A DNA stretch of 50,286 bases, taken from Polyangiaceae bacterium (GTDB taxonomy: Bacteria; Myxococcota_A; Polyangia; Polyangiales; Polyangiaceae). How positions within the stretch are numbered: position 1 is the first letter of the stretch; each line of letters begins with the position of its first letter. A program made the translations under genes and the position numbers. The stretch is taken from contig JALHPN010000036.1 in assembly GCA_022842465.1 (NCBI GenBank), positions 1-50,286 of the forward strand, given 5' to 3'. Shown piece after piece: positions 23,481 through 31,805 of the stretch. A model generated the notes under the pieces. That model made no database searches. It was not told the origin of the DNA and worked only from the letters and a program-made list of their open reading frames with translations.

Positions 23481-26180
23481 ATGGTCTCCCCCGGGAAGCG
23501 ACGGCTCGCGCGCGCGAGCGTCCTCGCCCTCTTCGTCACCACTCCCTTCGCGACCGCCTGGGCCGAGTCGCGTCCCCTGGCGCTCAGGGCGGCGTACGAA
23601 GCCCCCACGGCCGAGTCGGCCAAGCCGATCGCGTCCAAGGGAGAGACGCGCTTCTCGCGCGCCATCCTCGGTCGCGCGAACGGCCCGGCGCTCCTCCACG
23701 CGCTCGGCAGCCGGAAGACGACCGCCGCGCTCGTCTCGCTCCCGCCGGGGACGCCTGCGCAGGCGCTCGGGCTCGAGCCCGTCGTCGAAGGGGTCGCGCG
23801 GCTCCGGGGTGAGCCCGCTGCGATCGACGCCTTCGCGCTCGCGCACCCGGGCCTCCGCGTGGAGGTCGCGCCGCCGCTCCACATCCTCTCCGAGCGCATC
23901 GGCAGCTGGGTTCGCTCCTCGCGCGTGCGGCTCGAGCGCGGCGTGGACGGCACGGGCGCGTACGTCGGCGTCGCCGACACCGGACTCGACGTCACGCACC
24001 CCGACATGCGCGACGCGACCGGCAGGACGCGCGTGGCGTGGCTCCTCGATCTCTCGCTGAAGCCTCTCGGGCTCCATCCGGAGCTCGAGGATCGGTTCGG
24101 GATCAAGAACGCGAAGGGCGAGGTCGAGGCAGGCGCGGTGCTCGCTCGGGCGGACATCGACAAGCTCCTCACCCAGCTCACCGCGGGCGGGTGCATCGAG
24201 TCGAACGCGAACGTCTGCGTCCCTGTCGACGAGGTCGGCCACGGCACCCACGTGACCGGCATCGCCGCTGCGACGGGCGTACCCGGGGTGGTCGAGCCGG
24301 GGATCGCGCCCGGCGCGGGCATCCTCTTCGTCCGCGTGACGCGAGACGCCCGCAGCGGGATCGAGAACGACGACCTCGTCCGCGCCGTCGACTTCATGTT
24401 CGATCGCGCGGACGCGGACGGGAAGCCCGCCGCGCTGAACCTCTCGCTCGGGAGCGACTTCGGGCCTCACGATGGCACGCTCCTCTGGGAGCAGACGGTC
24501 GCGAAGTTCGTCGGACCCGACAAGCCCGGGCACGCGATCGTGGCGGCGGCGGGCAACTCCGGCTCGATCGTGGAGACCCCCATCCACCAGAGCGTGCGCG
24601 TGTCGCCCGGGGTCGTCACCCGCGTCCCCGTCCGCGCCAACGACCGCGACCCGAGCGAGCCGGGGGACTCCGGGCAGGTCCAGATCTGGGTCACGTTCCG
24701 TCGAGGCGCGAGCATGAGGGTCGGCCTCGAGGGACCGGACGGAACGTGGATCGAGCCCGTCGGTCCCGGCGTCGAATCGGGCAAGAACACCGCCGACTAC
24801 AACGCAGGCGTCATCCACGGCACGACGCCGAGCAGCGTGGTGCCGGTCGGCTCGAACGGGGCGATCGTGGTGTGGACGGGCAAGTGGCCCTCCGGCACGT
24901 ACAACGTCCTCCTCGAGGGCGAGGGGATGGCGGAGCTCTATCTCCAGGGCGTCGGCGACGCTTCGCCGTCCGGCCGCCGTCCGAGCGCGTTCACGAACGG
25001 CGTCCGCGAGGGCACGGTGAACCTCCCCGCGACCCACCCATCGATCATCGGCGTCGGGTGCACGACGAACCTCCCTCGCTGGCGCAGCATCGCCGGCTCG
25101 ACGGTCGCGCTCCGCGTCCCGCTCCTCGACGACCCCGGATCGCTGCCGGCCGCGCGCGTGCGCGACAAGACAGGCGCGGTCTTCCAGCCGGTGCGCGATC
25201 TCCTCGACGGGGAGGTCTGCTGGTTCTCGAGCGCGGGCCCCACCGCGACGGGCGTCCAGAAGCCGGAGATCTCCGCGCCGGGCGCGATGGTCCCGTCCTC
25301 GATGAGCCGCCGCGCGAAGCCTGGTCAGGCCGTGAGCATCTTCACGACCGAGGGCTGTCCCCAGACCGAGGCCGGGAAGGACGACAACCGCTGTCTCCAG
25401 CTCGACGAGTACAACGGGATGGCGCTCGGCACCTCGATGTCGTCGCCCGTCGTGGCCGGCGTCATCGCGCTCCTCTTCCAGCGCGACCCGACGCTCACGC
25501 AGGACAAGATCGTCGCGCTCCTCCAGGGAGGCGCCCACCGGTTCCGCGGCGCGGCGCCGTTCGACGACCAGGCTGGGCCGGGCGAGGTGGACGCCTGGGG
25601 CTCCCTCGATGCGCTCGAACGGATGAAGGATCCGAAGCTCGCTCTTCCGAGCCGCGCGCAGAGCTGGCTCGTCCTCTCCTCCACCTACGTCCCGGCCGAC
25701 GGCTCGACGGACACGACCGCGATCGTCGAGCTCCGCACCGAGAGCGGCGAGGAGCGCGCCGATCTCTTCGGCGAGGGGCGGCTCCGCGCGGCGGTGTCGG
25801 TCGACGGGCAGCCGGTCGAGCCTGCACCCGCGCTCCAGCGCCGCGGGCCCGGCGTCTGGACGTACACGTGGACCCCGCCGCCCGGCCTCGGCGGATCACG
25901 CGCGTCCTTCGGCGCGACCTTCGACGGCGTCCCGATCGTGGACCCGCGGTCCGTTCCGATCGCGACCGACGGGTGGACGGCCCGCTATCCGAACCAGGCG
26001 TCAGGGAGCAGCTGCGCCGCCTCTCCCGTCCCGGCGACCTCGGGCGTCGTCGCGGCCGGACTCGGGCTCGCCGGAGTCGGGCTCGCCGTCGGCCGTCGCC
26101 GTCGCCCGCGTCACTCCGCCGCGAGGCTCAGCAGAAAGCCGTGGGGCTCCCAGACCTCGTCGTCGGGGTCGAAGGGATAG
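23481..26180 (+). CDS. secreted subtilisin-like serine protease with MYXO-CTERM-like tail
   Basis: Predicted 899-residue S8 peptidase. A signal peptide covers about 1-28 (cleavage near AWA-E) and a pro-region extends to about 145. The catalytic triad is Asp166 (VADTGLD), His254 (GHGTHVTG) and Ser652 (GTSMSSPVVAG), with the oxyanion Asn in AAAGNSG. Between Asn and Ser lies an inserted beta-domain of about 250 residues, far longer than in simple subtilisins. The C-terminus has Cys845, a small-residue helix (SGVVAAGLGLAGVGLAV) and RRRRPRH, the layout of MYXO-CTERM sorting signals, then about 22 extra residues. The last 70 bases overlap the end of the convergent gene. Probably surface-anchored or released; substrate unknown. 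Confidence 0.9.
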   Translation: MVSPGKRRLARASVLALFVTTPFATAWAESRPLALRAAYEAPTAESAKPIASKGETRFSRAILGRANGPALLHALGSRKTTAALVSLPPGTPAQALGLEPVVEGVARLRGEPAAIDAFALAHPGLRVEVAPPLHILSERIGSWVRSSRVRLERGVDGTGAYVGVADTGLDVTHPDMRDATGRTRVAWLLDLSLKPLGLHPELEDRFGIKNAKGEVEAGAVLARADIDKLLTQLTAGGCIESNANVCVPVDEVGHGTHVTGIAAATGVPGVVEPGIAPGAGILFVRVTRDARSGIENDDLVRAVDFMFDRADADGKPAALNLSLGSDFGPHDGTLLWEQTVAKFVGPDKPGHAIVAAAGNSGSIVETPIHQSVRVSPGVVTRVPVRANDRDPSEPGDSGQVQIWVTFRRGASMRVGLEGPDGTWIEPVGPGVESGKNTADYNAGVIHGTTPSSVVPVGSNGAIVVWTGKWPSGTYNVLLEGEGMAELYLQGVGDASPSGRRPSAFTNGVREGTVNLPATHPSIIGVGCTTNLPRWRSIAGSTVALRVPLLDDPGSLPAARVRDKTGAVFQPVRDLLDGEVCWFSSAGPTATGVQKPEISAPGAMVPSSMSRRAKPGQAVSIFTTEGCPQTEAGKDDNRCLQLDEYNGMALGTSMSSPVVAGVIALLFQRDPTLTQDKIVALLQGGAHRFRGAAPFDDQAGPGEVDAWGSLDALERMKDPKLALPSRAQSWLVLSSTYVPADGSTDTTAIVELRTESGEERADLFGEGRLRAAVSVDGQPVEPAPALQRRGPGVWTYTWTPPPGLGGSRASFGATFDGVPIVDPRSVPIATDGWTARYPNQASGSSCAASPVPATSGVVAAGLGLAGVGLAVGRRRRPRHSAARLSRKPWGSQTSSSGSKG

Positions 26181-27532
26181 GCCGGATCCCCGGCGTTCAT
26201 CCCGACGAGGAGGAGGCGATCGACCCCCGCGAGCTCGACGATCGTCATCTGCGCCTCGGTCGCGCGCTCGCGGGTCGGGACGACGATGCGACCGATCTCG
26301 CGCCCGGCCGCGTCCATTTTCACGACAGCCCAGCGGAAGAGCGCGTGCTCCTCCCACGCTGCCTCGAGCCGGAGGCGCGCGGCCGGCCCCGCGCCCGCCG
26401 TGCGCACGACGACGTAGCTCGCCCCCGTCGGCGCGACCGGCGTTCGGGGGGCGATGCGTCTCGCCTGGCTCGGCCAGGGGAGGTCCCAGTCCGGCTGGAG
26501 GACTGCAGCGTCGCCGAGGACGCGGAGCTCTGGCTGGTGCTCGCCGTCGTCCGACGCGCCGACGAAGGCGCGCGCGATCGCGACGTCGAGGAGCGCATCC
26601 GCGACGGCCCTGCCCGTCGCGACGGGCCCCTTGAAGAGCGCCGCGAGGACGTCGAAGGCGTCGGGCTCGTTCGAGAGCCTCTGGCGGGCCGGGTCGCGCT
26701 TCGTCGGCGCGAGCATCCACGTCGCACGGACGATGTCCCCGGGGTTCCGTCCGTGCTTCCAGTCGAGCCGAGACCACGCGAGCGCGGCGCCGTCGGCGAA
26801 GAGCCGGCTCGTCGTGTCCCCGGGCCGCGCGCCCGCGTCGTCTGCGGACGGGGAGAGCTCTCCGACGCGCACGTCGGCGATCGCCCGATCCGGCCGCGCC
26901 TGGAACGCCTCCACCTCGGGACCCGAGAGCGCGAGGCCACACGGGAACGCGAGCCCGGAGAGATAGGCGACCTGGCCGCGCGCGACGCCCTCCGTCGCAG
27001 CCGGCGTGACGCGGAAGAGGGATGCGCGCGCGAGCGCACGGAACGCGGCGACGTCCAGCGCGCAGCCGGGCAGGTGCCGCACGTCGAGCGACGCCTCCGC
27101 GAAGGCACGGTCGAACGACGCTCGCGCGTCACGTTCGATGGGCCGCGTCTCCCACCCGCCTGGGACGTCGCGCTCGAGCACCACGTCGAACTTTCCCCGC
27201 TCGACGCCCACGTCGGGCGGAGGGATGCGGAGCGCGCCGGTGAGGACGTCCCAGGCGCGCTCGAGCGACGCGAGCGCAGCGAGGGAGGCGGCGCCCGCCG
27301 ACACGGGGGCGTGGACGCAGAGCGGAATCCTCCGGGAGCACGCCCTCGTGTCGGTCTGGGATACATGCGTCTCGGCGAGCGTGCTCCACGGCCCGGACGG
27401 CGCGCCCGACGAGGCGCCAGCATCCGCAGTCTCGTCCGCGCGGGCGGGCCTCTCGTCCAGGCCGAGGGCGAGGGCCGCGACGAGGAGGCCCGTCGCCCAG
27501 GATTTCCCTCTTCCGAGGCTCACGGCCTCCAT
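26111..27532 (-). CDS. exported protein of unknown function
   Basis: Predicted 473-residue protein with a signal peptide at about 1-33 (basic start, hydrophobic stretch SWATGLLVAALALGL, cleavage near ARA-D). The mature part starts with a low-complexity Ala/Ser/Gly stretch, then an alpha/beta-rich body without motifs I recognise. It contains paired cysteines (CSRRIPLCVHAP; PGCALD; FPCGLAL) that may form disulfides in the periplasm. The ATG 27532 is used because the signal peptide follows. It converges on the subtilase, overlapping its 3' end by 70 bases, and diverges from the next operon with only 55 bases between the starts. No function proposed. Confidence 0.72.
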   Translation of the reverse strand: MEAVSLGRGKSWATGLLVAALALGLDERPARADETADAGASSGAPSGPWSTLAETHVSQTDTRACSRRIPLCVHAPVSAGAASLAALASLERAWDVLTGALRIPPPDVGVERGKFDVVLERDVPGGWETRPIERDARASFDRAFAEASLDVRHLPGCALDVAAFRALARASLFRVTPAATEGVARGQVAYLSGLAFPCGLALSGPEVEAFQARPDRAIADVRVGELSPSADDAGARPGDTTSRLFADGAALAWSRLDWKHGRNPGDIVRATWMLAPTKRDPARQRLSNEPDAFDVLAALFKGPVATGRAVADALLDVAIARAFVGASDDGEHQPELRVLGDAAVLQPDWDLPWPSQARRIAPRTPVAPTGASYVVVRTAGAGPAARLRLEAAWEEHALFRWAVVKMDAAGREIGRIVVPTRERATEAQMTIVELAGVDRLLLVGMNAGDPAYPFDPDDEVWEPHGFLLSLAAE

Positions 27533-27564
27533 CGTAAGCGGATCCTCGGCTTCGGGAAGTCGTG

Positions 27565-27570
27565 TATAAC
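27565..27570 (+). promoter_or_regulatory. candidate -10 box of the 27588-29122 operon
   Basis: TATAAC matches five of six -10 bases and stands out in this GC-rich sequence. It is 17 bases before ATG 27588, and GACGAGGAGCC lies between as ribosome site. I see no matching -35 box, so an activator or another sigma factor may be needed. Confidence 0.4.
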
Positions 27571-27587
27571 CGACGGGACGAGGAGCC

Positions 27588-28142
27588 ATGGCTGGACCCG
27601 CCTTCGACCCCAACGGTGCCGTTCGCTTCGACCTGAAGGGCGGCGCTGCCACCGACGCGCGCGGGGCGCGCCTCGTCGTGCTCCCCTCCGCCGCGGTCGA
27701 CGCCCTCGAGCGAGCGCATCCCGAGGCGGTGGCGGCGCTGGGTCACGAGGCCGGCAAGGCGTGCGGCGCGAGGCTCGCGGCTCGCCTCGGCGGCGATACG
27801 GGCGTGCGCGCCGCGCAGCTCGAGGTCGTCGTCTCGCATCTCGCCGGGGAGCTCGCCGTCGCGGGGCTCGGCGCCGTGCATCTCGAGCGTTGGGGGCGCG
27901 CGATGGTCCTCGTCCTCGCGAACTCCAGCATCACGAGCGAGCGGTTCTGCGGAGCGATCCTCGCGGGCGCGCTCGGCGCTGCGACCGGCCGTGAGGTCGC
28001 GACGGCGGCGATCGGCAAGGACGGGCGCGGGACGCGCTTCTTCGTCGGTACCCGCGCCACGACCGATCGCCTCCGCGAGATGATCCAGTCGGGAACCCCC
28101 TTCGCGCAGGCGCTGGCGTCGTTGCAAGGAGATCGCTCGTGA
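27588..28142 (+). CDS. conserved-looking cytoplasmic protein of unknown function
   Basis: Predicted 184-residue soluble alpha/beta protein. The middle and C-terminal parts alternate helices and strands (EAGKACGARLAARLGG, LGAVHLERWGRAMVLVLAN, FCGAILAGALGAATGREVATAAIG, TRFFVGTRATTDRLREMI). The pattern of a helix bundle, an 'ERWG' strand, a late Cys and a strand-turn-strand end is loosely like the 4-vinyl-reductase (V4R) small-molecule-binding fold, but I cannot confirm it. A good ribosome site (GAGGAG) precedes ATG 27588. Its stop overlaps the GTG start of the next gene by four bases. Confidence 0.68.
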   Translation: MAGPAFDPNGAVRFDLKGGAATDARGARLVVLPSAAVDALERAHPEAVAALGHEAGKACGARLAARLGGDTGVRAAQLEVVVSHLAGELAVAGLGAVHLERWGRAMVLVLANSSITSERFCGAILAGALGAATGREVATAAIGKDGRGTRFFVGTRATTDRLREMIQSGTPFAQALASLQGDRS

Positions 28143-29122
28143 GCGCGGAGGAGAGGATCCAGAAGCTCGAGGAGCTCCTCGCACGCGTGAAGGTGCGCGC
28201 GGCGGAGCCTCGGAAGGAGAGCGCGGTCTTCGCGGCGGCGGGATCACAGGAGCCGGTCGGCAGCGCGCCTCTTACCTCCGTTCCCCCGACGAACGCGTTC
28301 ACGGCGGAGGAGGAGGCCGCGCTCGCCGACGAGTACGGCGACGTCGAGGTCTCCTCCGAAGTCGTGGAGATCGACGTCGACGTCGACGTCGACGAGTCGA
28401 CGATGGAAGACGAGCTCGCCGCTGCGGCCGCGAGCCCCCCCGCGGCCGAGCTCGAGGTCGTCGAGGAGGACGAGGACACCTCCGAGCAGACGCCTCCGCC
28501 CCGCCCTGCGAACGAGGTCGAAGAGCCTGCGCCGTCGTCGTCGCCGCGCCCGATCCACGAGGCTCGCGAGCCCGAGGACGTCCCCCGCCACACGCCGCCG
28601 CCGGAGTCGGGCAAGCAGGTCGCGGCGTCGACGCCTCCGCAGCGTGACGCGAGCGCGTTTCCGCCCCCGCCTGCCCGAACGCCGAGTCTCCCGCCGGACG
28701 TGCCGATGAGCGAGCCGCCGCCCTCGCTCGAGGGCCACACGCTCATCGGGGGCTGGCGTGAGCCAGGCCTCGGTCCGGTCGCCGGCTCGGGGACGAGCCC
28801 GCTGGGGGTCCGCGTCCCCGCAGCGCCCAACGCGCCGCCGTCCGGCGGCGCTGCGGCAGAGAAACCCGCAGGCTCTGGCGCGCAGCCGTTCGTCGGGGCG
28901 TCGCCAGGCGCGAGCGGTGACTTCGCCGGCCCCAAGCCTGCCCGTTCGCCCACGTTCGTTCCTCCGCAGTCGCCGCCGGCAGAGGGGCCAGAGGTCACGC
29001 GTCCCGAGCTCTCGGAGAGCATCGGACGTGCGGGGGCGCGCGTCGCGTCGTTCGAAGGTCAGGCGCCGTCGTTCGCTCCGTCCACGTTCGGGGAGCTCCT
29101 CGACGCCTCGCTCCAGCTCTGA
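28139..29122 (+). CDS. proline-rich, largely disordered protein
   Basis: Predicted 327 residues. It starts with a short helix (SAEERIQKLEELLARVKVRA) and continues as acidic and then proline-rich low-complexity sequence: an alternating VDVDVDVDES stretch near residue 80, poly-Pro/Ala segments, and repeated PPPxR/PPxxG patterns to about 270. A short possible helix (RAGARVASFEGQAPSF) lies near the end. No signal peptide or membrane helix. Coupled to the preceding gene by a four-base overlap, so they probably act together, for example as scaffold and binding partner, which is inference. Its TGA stop lies within the hairpin shared with miaA. Confidence 0.6.
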   Translation: MSAEERIQKLEELLARVKVRAAEPRKESAVFAAAGSQEPVGSAPLTSVPPTNAFTAEEEAALADEYGDVEVSSEVVEIDVDVDVDESTMEDELAAAAASPPAAELEVVEEDEDTSEQTPPPRPANEVEEPAPSSSPRPIHEAREPEDVPRHTPPPESGKQVAASTPPQRDASAFPPPPARTPSLPPDVPMSEPPPSLEGHTLIGGWREPGLGPVAGSGTSPLGVRVPAAPNAPPSGGAAAEKPAGSGAQPFVGASPGASGDFAGPKPARSPTFVPPQSPPAEGPEVTRPELSESIGRAGARVASFEGQAPSFAPSTFGELLDASLQL

Positions 29123-29141
29123 TTCGCCCTCGGATCAGAGC
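29116..29141. terminator. bidirectional hairpin between convergent genes
   Basis: GCTCTGAT (29116-29123) and ATCAGAGC (29134-29141) form a perfect 8-bp stem around a 10-base loop. The stop codon of the plus-strand gene (29120-29122) and that of miaA on the minus strand (29135-29137) both lie inside the stem. No T-tract on either side, so strength as a terminator is uncertain. Confidence 0.45.
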
Positions 29142-30043
29142 CAGGTGACGTCGGTGCCGCGGAGCCATGTGCGCTGCCGTCGGACGAAGACGCGTGTAGA
29201 CTGCACGATCGCGTCGCGGAGCTCGCCTCCGGAAAGCTTCCCGTCGACGTGGTCCCGGACCTCGGCGTAGCCGACGGAGCTCATCGGACGCGCCTCGCGA
29301 TAGCCGCGGGCGAGGAGCGACTCCACCTCCTCGACGAAGCCGCCGCGGAGCCATCCCTCCACCCTCGCCCCGATGCGGGCTGCGAGCTCCTCACCGCTCA
29401 CGTCGCGCCCGACGAGGAGCGCCTCGTGACGCCTCCCCCGGAAGCCGTGCTCCCTCTGCCATGTCGACATCGGCTTTCCGGAGAGCTCGAAGACCTCGAG
29501 CGCCCGGCTCACCCGGACGACGTCGTTCGGGTGGAGCCGCGCCGCCGACGGCGGATCGACCTGCCCGAGCGCTGCGTGGAGCGCTTCGCGGCCCGACTCC
29601 GCCACGATCGCGCGGTGGCGTGCGCGGAGCGAGTCGTCGGCTGGCGGCGCGGGCGCCAGCCCGTGGACGAGGGCGCGGATCCAGAAGAAGGTGCCGCCGC
29701 AGACGATCGCGGTCTTGCCTCGCGCGCGGATGTCCCCGATCGCCTCCTCCGCGAGGCGCGCATAGGACGCCGCGTCCACGGCCTCCAGGGGGTCGTGCGT
29801 GTCGACGAGGTGGTGTGGGGCCCGCGTCCGCTCCTCCGCCGTGGCCTTTCCGGAGCCGATGTCGAACCCGCGGTAGATCTGGACGCTGTCCGCCGAGACG
29901 ATCTCGCCGTCGACTCGCTCTGCGAGGGCGATCGCGAGGTCCGTCTTCCCGGACGCCGTCGGCCCGACGATGCAGACGAGGCGCGCGGGATCCGCGCGGG
30001 CGAGCGCGACGAGTCGGTCGAGGCCGGGATCACCTCCCGACAC
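29135..30043 (-). CDS. miaA: tRNA dimethylallyltransferase MiaA
   Basis: Predicted 302-residue enzyme that transfers a dimethylallyl group to N6 of adenosine 37 in tRNAs reading codons starting with U. The P-loop GPTASGKT is at 27-34, followed by EIVSADSVQIYRGFDIGSGKAT, HHLVDTHDPLEAVDAASY, CGGTFFWIRALVHGL, LHPNDVVRVSRALEVFELSGKPMS and, near the end, SSVGYAEVRDHVDG and the TRVFVRRQRTWLR signature. All are family blocks in order, at normal length. The GTG start at 30043 lies within the end of mutL (14-base overlap). A miaA gene next to mutL is a frequent bacterial arrangement. Confidence 0.95.
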   Translation of the reverse strand: MSGGDPGLDRLVALARADPARLVCIVGPTASGKTDLAIALAERVDGEIVSADSVQIYRGFDIGSGKATAEERTRAPHHLVDTHDPLEAVDAASYARLAEEAIGDIRARGKTAIVCGGTFFWIRALVHGLAPAPPADDSLRARHRAIVAESGREALHAALGQVDPPSAARLHPNDVVRVSRALEVFELSGKPMSTWQREHGFRGRRHEALLVGRDVSGEELAARIGARVEGWLRGGFVEEVESLLARGYREARPMSSVGYAEVRDHVDGKLSGGELRDAIVQSTRVFVRRQRTWLRGTDVTWL

Positions 30044-31805
30044 GGCGCTCGAGCTCCGAGAAGGCGAGGCGCATGATCAGAGGCCGCCCGTGGGGGCAGT
30101 GACCTGCGAAATCGACGCGATCGAGCGCGCGGAGGAGGGCCTCCGCCTCCTCTCGCCCGAGCGCATCTCCCGCGCGCACCGAGCCGTGGCACGCCATCGT
30201 CGCGAGGACGAGGTCGACCGCGCCCTTGAAGGGCCTCCCCGCGGTACGAGAGAGCTCGGCGGCGAGGTCGCGCACGATGCGCGACGGATCCTGCCGGAGG
30301 AGCAGATCGGGCACGCCGTGGACGGCGACCGACGCGTCCGAGATCGCGCGAACCTCGACCCCGAGGCGGCCGATCTCCTCGGCGTGTTCCTCGAGGAGGA
30401 CGACCTCGGATGCCGAGAGCTCCACGATCGCGGGCACCAGGAGCCGCTGCATGCCGACGCCGCGCTCGGCGTGGGCGAGGCGGAGTCGATCGAAGGTGAC
30501 GCGCTCGGCGGCGGCGTGCTGATCGAGGACGTAGAGGCCGTCCGTGCCCTCGCAGACGAGGTAGGTCCCCTTGATCTGCCCGACGAACCGGAGCGAGCCG
30601 TAGAGGCCCTCCGTCGCGAAGAGCGCGAGGTCCGGGGCAGGGGCGCCGGGCGTCGCGAAGAGGCTCGCGGCGCCGAAGAGGCCGGGATGCGCTTCGCTCC
30701 TCGAAGGCGGTTCGCGCTCGGCTCCGGGCGCGAAGGGCGCGCCACCCGACGTCGCCAGAGCGCCGGCGGAGAGCGCATTCCTCAGGTGCCCTGCATACGG
30801 ATTCGCGCCGAGCGCGGGGAGCCCGAACGCTCGCGCGAGCCCCGCATGGAGCTCGCGGGTGATCGCGTCGAACACGGCGCGTCCGTCGGCGAACCGGACC
30901 TCCGCCTTCTGCGGGTGCACGTTCACGTCCACGACGCCGGGCGGCACGTCGAGCCACACCACGCCGACCGGGTAGCGCCCTCCTTCGAGCACCGAGCCGT
31001 ACGCTTGCGCGACCGCGCGCGCGAGGAAGCGGTCCTTGACCGGTCGCCCGTTCACGAGGATCGACAACCCCGTCGCTCCGGCGCGTGCGCGCTCCGGCGG
31101 CGCGAGCATCGCCTCGATCACGATGTCACCCCGGCTCGCGCGGCACGAGACGAGGCCCTCGCTGGAGACGGCGCCGGCCGCCCGCTCCGCTCGGGAGCCT
31201 GTCCGCAGGTACTCCCGGACCACGCGTCCGTCCCGCGTGAGCACGAACGTCACGTCGGGACGCGCCAGCGCGGCGCCGAGCACGACGTCCCCTACGTGCG
31301 CGCTCTCGGTGCCGGTGGCCTTCAGGAACTTGCGCCGCGCGGGCACGTTGTAGAAGAGGTCGCGGACCTCGATCGTCGTCCCGACCGCGCCTCCCGCCGG
31401 CTCCGTCCGGGCGGCGCCGCCGCCGTCGACGAAGACGGAGATCCCCTCCGCGCTCCCACGCGCGCGGGTCCGGAGCAGCAACCTGGAGACCGACGCGATG
31501 CTCGGCAGGGCCTCGCCGCGGAAGCCGAACGTCCCGAGGGCGAGGAGATCGTCGATGCGCGCGATCTTGCTCGTCGCGTGACGCTCCAGCGCGAGCAAGG
31601 CGTCTTCGGGGGGCATGCCGTCTCCGTCGTCGGAGACCCGGACCAGCGTGGTGCCGCCGTTGTCGACGTCGACGGTGACGCGTGTGGCGTTCGCGTCGAG
31701 CGCGTTCTCGACGAGCTCCTTGACGATGCTCGACGGCCGCTCGACGACCTCGCCTGCCGCGATCTGGTTCGCCAGGTCGTCCGGGAGCCGCCGGATCCGC
31801 CCCAT
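30030..31805 (-). CDS. mutL: DNA mismatch repair protein MutL
   Basis: Predicted 591-residue GHKL-ATPase that couples mismatch recognition by MutS to downstream repair. The N-terminal ATPase includes IAAGEVVERPSSIVKELVENALDA (Glu30 and Asn34 aligning with E. coli Glu29 and Asn33), DDGDGM, ATSKI and GFRGEALPSIASV. A variable Ala/Pro linker runs about 330-395. The C-terminal dimerisation domain has LDQHAAAERVTFD, ACHGSVRAGD and CPHGRP, the metal-site blocks of endonuclease-type MutL, but the last position of the DQHA-x2-E-x4-E motif is Asp instead of Glu. The start ATG shares one base with the stop of the upstream membrane protein gene, and its end overlaps miaA. Confidence 0.95.
   Translation of the reverse strand: MGRIRRLPDDLANQIAAGEVVERPSSIVKELVENALDANATRVTVDVDNGGTTLVRVSDDGDGMPPEDALLALERHATSKIARIDDLLALGTFGFRGEALPSIASVSRLLLRTRARGSAEGISVFVDGGGAARTEPAGGAVGTTIEVRDLFYNVPARRKFLKATGTESAHVGDVVLGAALARPDVTFVLTRDGRVVREYLRTGSRAERAAGAVSSEGLVSCRASRGDIVIEAMLAPPERARAGATGLSILVNGRPVKDRFLARAVAQAYGSVLEGGRYPVGVVWLDVPPGVVDVNVHPQKAEVRFADGRAVFDAITRELHAGLARAFGLPALGANPYAGHLRNALSAGALATSGGAPFAPGAEREPPSRSEAHPGLFGAASLFATPGAPAPDLALFATEGLYGSLRFVGQIKGTYLVCEGTDGLYVLDQHAAAERVTFDRLRLAHAERGVGMQRLLVPAIVELSASEVVLLEEHAEEIGRLGVEVRAISDASVAVHGVPDLLLRQDPSRIVRDLAAELSRTAGRPFKGAVDLVLATMACHGSVRAGDALGREEAEALLRALDRVDFAGHCPHGRPLIMRLAFSELERRVGR

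Noticed and set aside
23472..25538. 688-codon minus-strand open frame opposite the subtilase
   Set aside because: Low-complexity Arg/Glu/Asp/Val composition without motifs, while the plus-strand frame carries a full catalytic triad in order.
24038..27994. 1318-codon plus-strand open frame overlapping the subtilase and the exported-protein gene
   Set aside because: Almost entirely Arg, Gly, Ala and Asp with no fold signature; it crosses real genes on both strands and is a composition artefact.
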